Below the pieces are notes generated by a model, which saw only the letters and a list, made by a program, of their open reading frames with translations, did no database searches and was not told the origin of the DNA. Position numbers and translations under genes: made by a program. From Mesorhizobium sp. CA14 (GTDB lineage: Bacteria; Pseudomonadota; Alphaproteobacteria; Rhizobiales; Rhizobiaceae), in the NCBI RefSeq assembly GCF_020165195.1, contig NZ_JAIUHR010000001.1, positions 248,001-312,000 on the forward strand: 64,000 nucleotides of DNA, given 5' to 3'. This document shows positions 9,601-16,489 of this stretch, one piece after another. Numbering within the stretch: position 1 is the stretch's first letter; every line of letters starts with the position of its first letter.

Positions 9601-10418
9601 CGCTGATTGACGCCGCCGCCAACGCGGTCGCCGGCCGCGACGAAGACGACGCGGAAAACCCCCTCGCCGCGGCGACCCGTGCGGAAGGCAAGATCGGCCC
9701 GCGCATTTTCGGCACCTCGCCCGGCACCTATGGCGCTGGCGTCGAGGACTTGCTGTCGCGCGGCGAGTGGGGCGCGCGCGAGCAGATCGGCCGCGCCTAT
9801 CTCGAGGCCACCTCGCACGCCTATGGCGGCGCCGACGGCGAGGCGATTTCGGCGCCCGGCGCTTTCGAAGGGCGGATCGCCGAAGCCGATCTTCTCGTCC
9901 ACACCGGCGACGACCCGGGCCGCGACATCCTCGAAGGCTCGGCCGACGTCGCCTTCATCGGCGGCTTTTCGGCCGCCCTTGCCGCGCTCGGCAGGAATGC
10001 CGACGTCATCGTGCTCGACACGACCGATCCGAAAAAGCCGAAGCCGCGCTCGGTCGGCGAAGCGGTATCGCGCGTGGTTCGCGCCCGCGCCGTCAACCGG
10101 CGCTTCATCGCCGGCCAGATGCGCCACGGCCCGCGCGGTGCCTCCGAATTCGCCGAAACGGTCGACCGCCTGGTCGGCTTCGCCGAAACCACCCATGCCA
10201 TTTCGGGCGCGCTGATCGAAGCCGTCCACGACGCCTATGTCGGCGACCCGGACGTGCGCGCCTTCCTGCTGCGCGAGAACCCGGCGGCTGCCAAGGTGAT
10301 CGCCGAACGGTTCCTCGCCGCGCGTCGGCGCGGCCTCTGGCATCCGCTCAGGAATTCCATCGACGACGACCTCGCGGCCTTGATCGCCGAGGCCCAGGCA
10401 AGCGAGGTGGCGGCATGA
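6651..10418 (+). CDS. cobN: Cobaltochelatase subunit CobN with two in-frame palindromic repeat insertions
   Basis: CobN is the large subunit of the ATP-dependent aerobic cobaltochelatase, which inserts Co(II) into hydrogenobyrinic acid a,c-diamide together with CobS and CobT (not in this window). The 1255-residue frame is intact. Conserved magnesium-chelatase-H-like blocks are visible, for example VVHVGAHGTLEWLPGKTVAL near residues 669-688 and GTSPGTYGAGVEDLLSRGEWG near 1023-1043. Two unrelated-looking stretches rich in P, S, G and R (about residues 197-263 and 543-603) are the translation of palindromic DNA repeats and fall in variable linkers between conserved blocks. The stop overlaps the cobG start (ATGA). 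Confidence 0.96.
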   Translation: MHILATTSASLDDLAEPIDLRQTPADVVALSFTDSDLAGLATAWKADAARLPSMRLAALRDLRHPMSVDLWIDSVARHARVILVRVLGGYDWWRYGCDQLAAVARERGIKLALLPGESHDEDLRLIEGSTLPRAELDALLGYFREGGPANMGALVQRLARLAGSDAAVTESVSVPKAGYYQPGVGVVEKPNLFKVGVPSHPPLSCRTSPPQGGRSAVTGSGASSASSTIEHFAASAIGETIDGSSISPLAGEMSGRTEGGVTELDAGNLSTPIIPILFYRSMLLAADVAPIDVLADALRLQGMTPVPIFVSSLKDPASLAFVENAIAILNPAAIVTATAFASGAEPGAETLFDRAGVPVFQVIVATTRREVWEKNQRGLAPADLAMHVVLPELDGRILAGAISFKGEVETDPALAFRAFANRPEPDRVAQVAKRIAAFIRLQRTERAKRKLAILIPDYPSAPGRTGYAVGLDVPSSVLAMLHDLKEQGYAVEGIRQSPRELLDALEVGGHGLTLEDYLRSSTELPGDARDAVRAAWGSAEDQIGLREAPLSVLPDISPSRGEIIPSPRLSPISGLARGKPAPQPPISPLEGEMSGRTEGGATERLPSRLAGETTFPFRAATFGNITVALAPDRGRSADRRADYHDPTLPPRHELIAFGLWLQKSLGVNAVVHVGAHGTLEWLPGKTVALSETCFPEIVTGSLPVIYPFIVSNPGEAAQAKRRISAVTLGHLPPPLTGAGLDEAQQKLERLVDEYAQADGLDRRRRDQLAKLIVETAQKTGLASEAGVAKADQPDEALRRIDAWLCDLKDFAVKDGLHVYGRAPEHETDPLRRQSAEDERTALLAALDGHHIKPGPAGAPARGRSDVLPTGRNLFTSDPRTMPTPTAYDLGQAAAEEVVRSYMQSHGDWPRSLVIDLWGSASLRTGGEEIAQGLALMGCRPQWDGATGRVTGIEVLPPASLGRPRVDVTWRISGLFRDMFPTQIALIDAAANAVAGRDEDDAENPLAAATRAEGKIGPRIFGTSPGTYGAGVEDLLSRGEWGAREQIGRAYLEATSHAYGGADGEAISAPGAFEGRIAEADLLVHTGDDPGRDILEGSADVAFIGGFSAALAALGRNADVIVLDTTDPKKPKPRSVGEAVSRVVRARAVNRRFIAGQMRHGPRGASEFAETVDRLVGFAETTHAISGALIEAVHDAYVGDPDVRAFLLRENPAAAKVIAERFLAARRRGLWHPLRNSIDDDLAALIAEAQASEVAA
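7239..7440 (+). repeat. Palindromic coding repeat copy 1, inside cobN
   Basis: Arms at 7250-7295 and 7385-7429 are inverted copies with about 43 of 45 matches, built around CTGTCCTGCCGGACATCTCC. Each arm also contains its own smaller palindrome, ATCTCCCCC...GGGGGAGAT. Weaker inverted similarity extends to GTTCC at 7239 and GGAAC at 7440. The frame is open throughout and adds about 67 residues to CobN. Its left arm lacks a TC dinucleotide found in the other two copies, so the left arm is read in a different frame here. The core GATTGGCGAAACCATCG is shared with the cobG copy. Confidence 0.9.
8278..8460 (-). repeat. Palindromic coding repeat copy 2, inside cobN
   Basis: Arms at 8293-8340 and 8405-8449 match those of copy 1. 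The core contains TTTCGCCAAT, the reverse of the ATTGGCGAAA core of copy 1, so this copy lies in the opposite orientation. The left flank (ATAGGTCTGCGCGAGGC) is the inverse of the right flank of the cobG copy, and the right flank (GCGACAGAAC) resembles that of copy 1. The frame stays open, encoding PLSVLPDISPSRGEI on the left and SPLEGEMSGRTEGG on the right. Confidence 0.9.
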
Positions 10419-11878
10419 ACGCAATCTCGCGCCGTGGCGCCTGCCCCGCTCTAAGCGCCCCGATGCAGACCGGCGACGGGCTGCTGGTGCGGCTCAACCC
10501 GGTCGCAGGAGGACTCGCGCCCAAGTCGCTCATCGGACTCGGCGAATCCGCCCTGCGCCACGGCAACGGCATCATGGAGGTGACCGCGCGCGGCAGCCTG
10601 CAGATCCGTGGTTTGACGGCCGAAAGCGCCCGGTTGCTGGCGGACGAAGTGGATGGGCTGGGCATCGCGGTGCGGATCGGCATGCCGGTCGAAACCGGAC
10701 CGCTGGCGGGAATCGATCCGGAAGAGATCGCCGATCCGCGCCCACTGGCGGAGCGGATCAGGGCAGCGATTGAAGAAGCCGGGCTGGCGCCGAGGCTGGG
10801 ACCGAAGGTGTCGGTGGTCGTCGACGGCGGCGGGCAGCTTACGATGGATGCAGTGACGGCCGATGTGCGGCTGAAGGCGGTGCGGACTGGCACTAGCGTC
10901 CAGTGGAGCGTATCGATTGCCGGCGACACACTGAGTGCAAAGCCACTCGCGACAGTCGATGAAGATGCCGCCCGCGACATTGTCGTCGCGGCTCTCAGGA
11001 TGGTCGCTGAAAAAGGGCGCGAGGCGCATACGCGCGATTTGTCGGAGCGGCAGTTGGCCTCTCTCGCAGGTTGGCACTCTGTCGCCCCCCTCTCTGTCCT
11101 GCCGGACATCTCCCCCTCAAGGGGGGAGATTGGCAGCTTCGACGCCGGCTCCCCATTTTCAACATTGCAGATTAGCGAAACCATCGGCGAGAGCGTAATC
11201 TCCCCCCTTGAGGGGGAGATGTCCGGCAGGACAGAGGGGGGGGCCTCGCGCAAACCTATCGGCCTTTTCCCCTTAGCCGGCGAAACTTTCGCCCTCGGCA
11301 TCACCCTGCCCTACGGCAGCATGCCGGCGCAAAACGTCATCGACCTCGCCGCGCAAGCCGCAAGCCTCGGCGCCACCGAAATCCGCTTTGCCCCAGGTCG
11401 CGCCTTGCTCTTCCTCGGCCTCTCCACCTCTTCCTCGCTCAAAGCCTCCGCGGCCGCGCTCGGCTTCGTCACCGACCCCGCCGACCCGCGCACCCGCATC
11501 GCTGCCTGCCCCGGCACACCGGCTTGCGCGTCCGGCCGCATCGCCACCCGCGCCATCGCCGAAACCATCGCAAAAGAAAGCGCGGACCTTCTCGACGCCT
11601 CGCTGACCCTGCACATCTCCGGCTGCGCCAAGGGCTGCGCGCATCCCGGCACCGCCGCGCTCACCCTGGTGGGCGACGAAAACGGAGCCGGACTTGTCGT
11701 GGACGGGACGGCAAAGGCCCTTCCTGCCGCGTACAGGCCGGGCTATGACGCCGCGCGCGGGGTCGCCGGCATCTTTGCCGCGATCCGCGACGCACGACAT
11801 CAGGGCGAAAACGCCGCCGCCTGCCTGGCGAGGCTCGGCGCGGCCGGCATCGCCGAACTCTATCGACGGAACCAGTGA
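10415..11878 (+). CDS. cobG: Precorrin-3B synthase CobG with in-frame palindromic repeat
   Basis: CobG is the iron-sulfur, oxygen-dependent monooxygenase that converts precorrin-3A to precorrin-3B with formation of the gamma-lactone, the oxygen-using step of ring contraction. The ATG at 10415 overlaps the cobN stop; 487 residues follow. The protein is a nitrite/sulfite-reductase-like fold: the N-terminal half shows RLNPVAGGL and EVTARGSLQIRG, and the C-terminal half has CPGTPAC and HISGCAKGCAHPG, which carry the expected cluster cysteines. Residues about 221-283 are repeat-encoded and separate the two half-domains. Without them the protein would be about 424 residues. Confidence 0.94.
   Translation: MNAISRRGACPALSAPMQTGDGLLVRLNPVAGGLAPKSLIGLGESALRHGNGIMEVTARGSLQIRGLTAESARLLADEVDGLGIAVRIGMPVETGPLAGIDPEEIADPRPLAERIRAAIEEAGLAPRLGPKVSVVVDGGGQLTMDAVTADVRLKAVRTGTSVQWSVSIAGDTLSAKPLATVDEDAARDIVVAALRMVAEKGREAHTRDLSERQLASLAGWHSVAPLSVLPDISPSRGEIGSFDAGSPFSTLQISETIGESVISPLEGEMSGRTEGGASRKPIGLFPLAGETFALGITLPYGSMPAQNVIDLAAQAASLGATEIRFAPGRALLFLGLSTSSSLKASAAALGFVTDPADPRTRIAACPGTPACASGRIATRAIAETIAKESADLLDASLTLHISGCAKGCAHPGTAALTLVGDENGAGLVVDGTAKALPAAYRPGYDAARGVAGIFAAIRDARHQGENAAACLARLGAAGIAELYRRNQ
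11076..11262 (+). repeat. Palindromic coding repeat copy 3, inside cobG
   Basis: Inverted arms at 11085-11131 and 11197-11243 carry the same sequence as the two cobN copies. The core ATTAGCGAAACCATCGGCGA (11171-11190) matches copy 1 in direct orientation. The right flank GCCTCGCGCAAACCTAT is the inverse of the left flank of copy 2, showing that shared sequence extends beyond the arms. The encoded ends are PLSVLPDISPSRGEI and SPLEGEMSGRTEGG, nearly identical to copy 2 although the element is reversed. Confidence 0.9.
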
Positions 11879-12511
11879 ATGGCCGCCTACGACTATATCC
11901 ATGACGGAATGGCGATCTACGAACGCTCTTTCGCCATCATCCGCGCCGAGGCGGACCTGTCGCGCTTCTCCGAGGCCGAGGCCGATGTCGCGATCCGCAT
12001 GATCCATGCCTGCGGCCAGGTCGAAGCCGCCAGCCATTTCGTCTTCTCGAACGATTTCGTTGCCGCCGCCCGGACCGCGCTTGCCGCGGGCGCGCCGATC
12101 TTCTGCGATGCCGAGATGGTCGCGCACGGCGTCACCCGCGCCCGGCTGCCGGCCGGCAATGAGGTGATCTGCACGCTGCGCGACCCGCGCACCCACGACA
12201 TCGCCAGGCAAATCGGCAACACCCGCTCGGCCGCGGCCATCGACCTCTGGGGCGAGCGGATGGCCGGCTCGGTTGTCGCCATCGGCAACGCGCCGACCGC
12301 GCTTTTCTATCTGCTTGAGAAGCTGCGCGACGGCGCGCCGAAGCCGGCCGCGATCATCGGCATGCCAGTCGGCTTCGTCGGCGCTGCCGAATCCAAGGAT
12401 GCGCTGGCCGAAAATTCCTATGGCGTGCCCTATGCCATCGTGCGGGGCAGGCTGGGCGGCAGCGCCATGACCGCTGCCGCGCTCAATTCCTTGGCGAGGC
12501 CCGGCCTGTGA
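11879..12511 (+). CDS. cobH: Precorrin-8X methylmutase
   Basis: CobH moves the methyl group from C11 to C12 of precorrin-8X to give hydrogenobyrinic acid. The protein has 210 residues, the usual family length. The catalytic histidine is seen as H43 in MIHACGQ, matching the numbering known for the family. Glycine-rich blocks TALFYLLEKL and IIGMPVGFVGAAESK follow. The ATG directly follows the TGA of cobG, and the stop overlaps the GTG start of cobI, so translation is tightly coupled. Confidence 0.97.
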   Translation: MAAYDYIHDGMAIYERSFAIIRAEADLSRFSEAEADVAIRMIHACGQVEAASHFVFSNDFVAAARTALAAGAPIFCDAEMVAHGVTRARLPAGNEVICTLRDPRTHDIARQIGNTRSAAAIDLWGERMAGSVVAIGNAPTALFYLLEKLRDGAPKPAAIIGMPVGFVGAAESKDALAENSYGVPYAIVRGRLGGSAMTAAALNSLARPGL

Positions 12512-13257
12512 ACGCGATCATGAAAGGCCGTCTGGTCGGCGTCGGCACCGGCCCTGGCGATCCGGAGCTTCTGACGCTGAAGGCAGCGCGTGCGCTGGCC
12601 GAGGCCGACGTCGTCGCCTATTTCGCCAAGCGCGGCAACAACAGCAATGCGCGTGCCATCGTCGAGGCGCGCTTCCGACCGGACATGATCGAGCTGCCGC
12701 TGCTTTATCCGGTGACGACGGAAATCGACAAGAATGACGACGACTACCGCTCGCAGATCACCGATTTCTATGAGCAATCGGCCGAACAGGTAGCCGAGCA
12801 TCTCGGCGCCGGCAGGCTGGTGGCGGTGCTGTCGGAGGGCGATCCGCTCTTCTACGGCTCTTACATGCATTTGCATGTGCGCCTGGCGCACCGCTTCCCG
12901 ACCGAGGTCATCCCCGGCATCACCGCCATGTCCGGCTGCTGGTCGGCAACCGGCCTGCCGATCGTCCAGGGCGACGACGTGCTGAGTGTGCTGCCCGGCA
13001 CGATGAGCGAATTCGAGCTGACACGCCGCCTCGCCGACACCGACGCCGCCGTCATCATGAAGGTCGGCCGCAATCTGCCAAAAATCCGCCGCGCGCTGGA
13101 AGCGACCGGCAAGCTGGCGAAAGCCGTCTATGTCGAGCGCGGCACCATGCCCGGCAGCGTCTCGATGCGGCTCGCCGAGAAGCCGGACGACAAGGCGCCC
13201 TATTTCGCCATCGTGCTGGTTGCCGGCTGGTCGGCTCGCCCGGGGGCCAAGGCATGA
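12508..13257 (+). CDS. cobI: Precorrin-2 C20-methyltransferase
   Basis: CobI uses S-adenosylmethionine to methylate precorrin-2 at C20, giving precorrin-3A. The 249-residue protein shows the tetrapyrrole methylase signature GVGTGPGDPELLTLKA near the N terminus, LSEGDPLFYGSYMHL in the middle and VIPGITAMSGCW afterwards. The start is taken as the GTG at 12508, which overlaps the cobH stop; an ATG four codons downstream (12520) is a possible alternative. The 3' end overlaps cobJ by an ATGA. Confidence 0.97.
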   Translation: MNAIMKGRLVGVGTGPGDPELLTLKAARALAEADVVAYFAKRGNNSNARAIVEARFRPDMIELPLLYPVTTEIDKNDDDYRSQITDFYEQSAEQVAEHLGAGRLVAVLSEGDPLFYGSYMHLHVRLAHRFPTEVIPGITAMSGCWSATGLPIVQGDDVLSVLPGTMSEFELTRRLADTDAAVIMKVGRNLPKIRRALEATGKLAKAVYVERGTMPGSVSMRLAEKPDDKAPYFAIVLVAGWSARPGAKA

Positions 13258-14018
13258 GCGGCCGTCTTACCGTCATCGGTCTCGGACCCGGCAATGCCGA
13301 CCAGGTCACGCCGCAGGCTGCCAATGCCGTCGCCGAGGCTTCCTTCTTCTATGGCTACAAACCCTATCTCGACCGGCTGGAGCTGAGGCCGGACCAGACC
13401 CGCATCGCTTCCGACAACCGCGAGGAGCTCGCCCGCTCGAACGAGGCGCTGGCCAAGGCAGCCGAGGGCCACAACGTCGCCGTCATTTCCGGCGGCGATC
13501 CCGGCGTCTTCGCCATGGCCGGGGCCGTGTGCGAGGCGATCGAAGCCGGCCCTGAAGAATGGCGTGCCATCGACATCTCGGTTGTCCCGGGTGTGACTGC
13601 GATGCTTGCCGTTGCCGCCCGCATCGGCGCGCCGCTCGGCCATGATTTCTGCGCCATCTCGCTCTCCGACAATTTGAAGCCTTGGGACCTGATCGAGCTG
13701 CGCCTGCTAGCAGCGGCCGGAGCCGGCTTCGTCATCGCGCTCTATAACCCGATCAGCAAGGCCCGCCCCTGGCAGCTTGGCCGCGCCTTTGAATGCCTGA
13801 AGGCGATCCTGCCCGGCACCACGCCGGTGATCTTCGGCCGCGCCGCCGGCCGGCCCGACGAGCATATCGAAGTCTCTCTGCTGGCGGATGCCGACGCGGC
13901 AAAGGCCGACATGGCGACCTGCATCATCATCGGTTCGCCCGAAACCCGCATCATCAAGCGCGGCGAAAAACCCGCGCTGGTCTACACGCCGCGTTCGGCA
14001 ACAGGGTCGAAAAGATGA
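13254..14018 (+). CDS. cobJ: Precorrin-3B C17-methyltransferase
   Basis: CobJ methylates precorrin-3B at C17 and drives ring contraction to precorrin-4. The protein has 254 residues and the family motifs VIGLGPGNADQVTPQA at the N terminus, VISGGDPGVFAMAG in the middle and VVPGVTAMLAVAARIGAPLG next. The ATG overlaps the cobI stop. Its last 37 bases overlap the 3' end of cobK, which runs on the opposite strand. Confidence 0.97.
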   Translation: MSGRLTVIGLGPGNADQVTPQAANAVAEASFFYGYKPYLDRLELRPDQTRIASDNREELARSNEALAKAAEGHNVAVISGGDPGVFAMAGAVCEAIEAGPEEWRAIDISVVPGVTAMLAVAARIGAPLGHDFCAISLSDNLKPWDLIELRLLAAAGAGFVIALYNPISKARPWQLGRAFECLKAILPGTTPVIFGRAAGRPDEHIEVSLLADADAAKADMATCIIIGSPETRIIKRGEKPALVYTPRSATGSKR

Positions 14019-14752
14019 TCGACTTTTGCCGCCAGCGCATCGACGGTTTCGGCCGAAGGAACATCCGGCAAAGGCGGTCGGCGGATCATGACCACTTCGA
14101 TGCCGAGCGCTCGCGCAGCGGCGATCTTGCCATAGGTCGCCTCGCCGCCGCTGTTCTTCGAAACGACGGCATCGATGCTGTATCTCTCGAGCAACGCCCT
14201 TTCGTCCGCTTCCGGAAACGGTCCGCGCGCCAAAAGGTAAAGCGCATCGGGCATGGCGAGCTTCGGCTCGATCGGATCGACGCTGCGGATCAGGTAGCGG
14301 TGCCGCGGAGCGGCCTCGAAGGCGTCGGCTTCCTGACGGCCGATCGCGAGGAAAACACGGCGCGGCGCCTCGCCAAGCGCCTTCGCCGCCTCAGTGGCGC
14401 TGTCGACCAGCGTCCAGCGATCACCGGCCACGGGCTCCCATCCAGGACGCCGCAGCGCGAAGATCGGCACGCCGGATTTCGTTGCGGCTTCTGCGGCATT
14501 GGCCGAAATACGCGCGGCGTATGGATGCGTGGCGTCGATCAGCAGATCGACGTGTTCCTCGCGAAGATCGGCGGCCAGCCCCTCCGCGCCGCCAAAGCCG
14601 CCAACCCGCACCGGCACGCCTTGCGCGACCGGGCTTTCAGTGCGACCGGCCAGCGACAGCGTGACCGACAAATCCGAACGACGGACGAGCTTCCCGGCCA
14701 GCTGCCGGGCTTCCGTCGTTCCGCCGAGGATCAGGATACGGTGGGTCATCAT
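13982..14752 (-). CDS. cobK: Precorrin-6A reductase, antisense within the cob operon
   Basis: CobK reduces precorrin-6A to precorrin-6B with NADPH. The frame gives 256 residues from the ATG at 14750-14752 (MMTHRILILGGTTEARQLA) or 255 from the next ATG. The glycine-rich nucleotide-binding block LILGGTTEARQLA and the family stretches DATHPYAARISANA and VSKNSGGEATYGKI are present. It is on the minus strand between plus-strand cobJ and cobL. Its 3' end overlaps cobJ by 37 bp and its start codon shares bases with that of cobL. Its promoter must therefore lie inside cobL. A longer minus-strand frame to 15580 is shadow. Confidence 0.95.
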   Translation of the reverse strand: MMTHRILILGGTTEARQLAGKLVRRSDLSVTLSLAGRTESPVAQGVPVRVGGFGGAEGLAADLREEHVDLLIDATHPYAARISANAAEAATKSGVPIFALRRPGWEPVAGDRWTLVDSATEAAKALGEAPRRVFLAIGRQEADAFEAAPRHRYLIRSVDPIEPKLAMPDALYLLARGPFPEADERALLERYSIDAVVSKNSGGEATYGKIAAARALGIEVVMIRRPPLPDVPSAETVDALAAKVDHLFDPVAERGV

Positions 14753-15992
14753 GCCTGCTAAGGGTCCGCGCGCCGCCAAGCCCGCCTCAAAGTGGCTCAC
14801 CATCGTCGGCATCGGCGAGGACGGTGTAGCGGGTCTCGGCGACGAGGCCAAGCAGCGCATTGCGCAGGCGGACGTCGTCTTCGGAGGCAAGCGGCATCTC
14901 GGCCTTGTCGCGTCGCTGGCCAAGGGCGAAACCCGCTCATGGCCGGTGCCCTTCGATGCCGAAATGCGCGACGTGCTGGCGCTCAAGAGCAAAGAAATCT
15001 GCGTGCTCGCGTCCGGCGACCCGTTTTTCCATGGTGTCGGCGTCACGCTGGCCCGCAAGTTCAAGCCGGAGCAAATGCTGGTCCTGCCGGCGCCCTCGTC
15101 TCTGTCGCTGGCCGCCTCCCGCCTCGGCTGGGCCTTGCAGGAAGTGGAGACCATCTCACTGCACGGCCATTCGATCGACCTGATCCGGCCGCTGCTCCAT
15201 CCCGGCGCACGCATCCTGGCGCTCACCTCCGACGCCGACGCGCCGGCCGCTATCGCTGCATTGCTCGACGAGCTCGGTTTCGGCCCTTCGCGGTTGACGG
15301 TCCTGGAAGCGCTCGGCGGCCCCCATGAGACTCGTCGCACCGTTCGAGCCGATGCCTTCGACCTCAAAAACATCAACCCGCTCAACGTGCTGGCGCTCGA
15401 AATTGAATCGACGCCGGACGCGCGCATCCTGCCGCTGACCGTCGGCCTTGCCGACCACCTGTTCGAGCATGACGGCCAGATCACCAAGCGCGAGATCCGC
15501 GCCATCACGCTGTCGGCGCTCGCGCCCCGGCGCGGCGAATTGCTGTGGGACATCGGCGCGGGCTCGGGCTCGATCGGCATTGAATGGATGCTGTCTCACC
15601 CTTCGCTGCGCGCCATTGCCATCGAGGCCAATAGCGAGCGCGCCGTCCGCATCCACCGCAACGCCGCGCATTGCGGCGTGCCCGGGCTCGTCGTGATCGA
15701 GGGCGCCGCGCCGAAGGCGCTGGCAAAATTGGAGACGCCCGATGCCATCTTTATCGGTGGCGGCGGCAGCGATGCCGGCGTGCTGGAGAAGGCGATCAAG
15801 GCGCTCCGTCCCGGCGGCCGGCTGGTCGCCAATGCGGTGACGCTGGAGATGGAGGCGCTGCTGCTCGACCAGTATAACAGGCGCGGCGGCGACCTGACCC
15901 GCATCGCCTTGTCGCGCGCGGCGCCTGTCGGCTCGATGCAGGCATGGCGACCGGCCATGCCGGTCACGCAGTGGAGCTGGGTCAAGCCATGA
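14751..15992 (+). CDS. cobL: Precorrin-6B C5,15-methyltransferase (decarboxylating)
   Basis: CobL methylates precorrin-6B at C5 and C15 and decarboxylates the C12 acetate to give precorrin-8X. From the ATG at 14751 it has 413 residues, in line with fused CobL proteins. The N-terminal half is a tetrapyrrole methylase (IVGIGEDGVAGLG, LASGDPFFHGVGVTL). The C-terminal half is a CbiT-like SAM methyltransferase (LLWDIGAGSGSIGIEWML, FIGGGGSDAG). The start is divergent from, and interlocked with, that of cobK; the stop overlaps the cobE start. Confidence 0.96.
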   Translation: MPAKGPRAAKPASKWLTIVGIGEDGVAGLGDEAKQRIAQADVVFGGKRHLGLVASLAKGETRSWPVPFDAEMRDVLALKSKEICVLASGDPFFHGVGVTLARKFKPEQMLVLPAPSSLSLAASRLGWALQEVETISLHGHSIDLIRPLLHPGARILALTSDADAPAAIAALLDELGFGPSRLTVLEALGGPHETRRTVRADAFDLKNINPLNVLALEIESTPDARILPLTVGLADHLFEHDGQITKREIRAITLSALAPRRGELLWDIGAGSGSIGIEWMLSHPSLRAIAIEANSERAVRIHRNAAHCGVPGLVVIEGAAPKALAKLETPDAIFIGGGGSDAGVLEKAIKALRPGGRLVANAVTLEMEALLLDQYNRRGGDLTRIALSRAAPVGSMQAWRPAMPVTQWSWVKP

Positions 15993-16489
15993 TGGTCGCG
16001 GGCATCGGCAGCCGCAAAGGCGTGAGCGTCGAACAAGTGCTGGCGGCGATCGAGACCGCGCTTGAAGCGCATGGCCTGACCCTAACGGCATTGTCCGCCT
16101 TGGCGACAACCGAATTCAAACGCAACGAAGAAGCCATTTTTGCCGCCGGTCGTAGGCTCAGCCTCCCGGTGATAGTGGTGGATGCCGCTGGCTCCGAACC
16201 ACCGCTCCCCCTCACCCAGCCTCCGCTTCGCTCGGCTGACCTCTCCCCGAGGGGAGAGGAGGCTACCAGCGCTGGCGCCAGTCTCTTCTCCCCACCGGGG
16301 AGAAGGTGGCCCGAAGGGGCGGATGAGGGGGCCGCCTCACGCAACCTCTCGCAAGAACTCGCCGGCACGCCGTCGGTTTCGGAGGCGTCGGCGCTCGCGG
16401 TCGCCGGGGCCGGTGCACGGCTGCTCGGGCCCCGCACGGTGCTCGGCCCGGTCACCTGCGCCATCGCCATCAGCGGAGGTGCCGCATGA
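15989..16489 (+). CDS. cobE: CobE/CbiG C-terminal-like cobalamin protein with in-frame repeat
   Basis: CobE is required for aerobic cobalamin synthesis and resembles the C-terminal domain of CbiG; its chemical role is not settled. The start is placed at the ATG at 15989, which overlaps the cobL stop, giving 166 residues. Family blocks [19 protein letters not shown] (residues 3-21) and the C-terminal [20 protein letters not shown] are clear. Between them, residues about 73-115 encode proline- and glycine-rich sequence from a palindromic DNA repeat different from that in cobN and cobG. The stop overlaps cobM. Confidence 0.88.
   Translation: MMVAGIGSRKGVSVEQVLAAIETALEAHGLTLTALSALATTEFKRNEEAIFAAGRRLSLPVIVVDAAGSEPPLPLTQPPLRSADLSPRGEEATSAGASLFSPPGRRWPEGADEGAASRNLSQELAGTPSVSEASALAVAGAGARLLGPRTVLGPVTCAIAISGGAA
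16207..16331 (+). repeat. Second-family palindromic repeat, inside cobE
   Basis: The 125-bp element begins CCCCCTCACCC and ends GGATGAGGGGG. Inside are two short perfect palindromes, CTCTCCCCGAGGGGAGAG at 16241-16258 and CTTCTCCCCACCGGGGAGAAG around 16285-16305. The outer arms are inverted but degenerate. I recall very similar CCTCATCCGCC/GGTGGGGAGAAG units as common intergenic repeats of rhizobia; that is memory, not a search. The cobE frame runs through it without a stop. Confidence 0.8.

Noticed and set aside
6651..10418. cobN as a broken gene because of the inserted repeats
   Set aside because: The frame is open from start to stop and conserved blocks continue in phase on both sides of each insertion.
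8475..10424. 649-codon minus-strand frame opposite cobN
   Set aside because: Runs in a fixed frame relation to cobN, with no motifs; a codon-bias shadow.
7239..11262. CRISPR array or similar direct-repeat system
   Set aside because: The repeats are inverted pairs, kilobases apart, inside genes, with no regular spacers or cas genes.
7239..11262. Insertion sequence carrying its own transposase
   Set aside because: Each element is only about 200 bp and encodes no transposase; any mobility would need help in trans.
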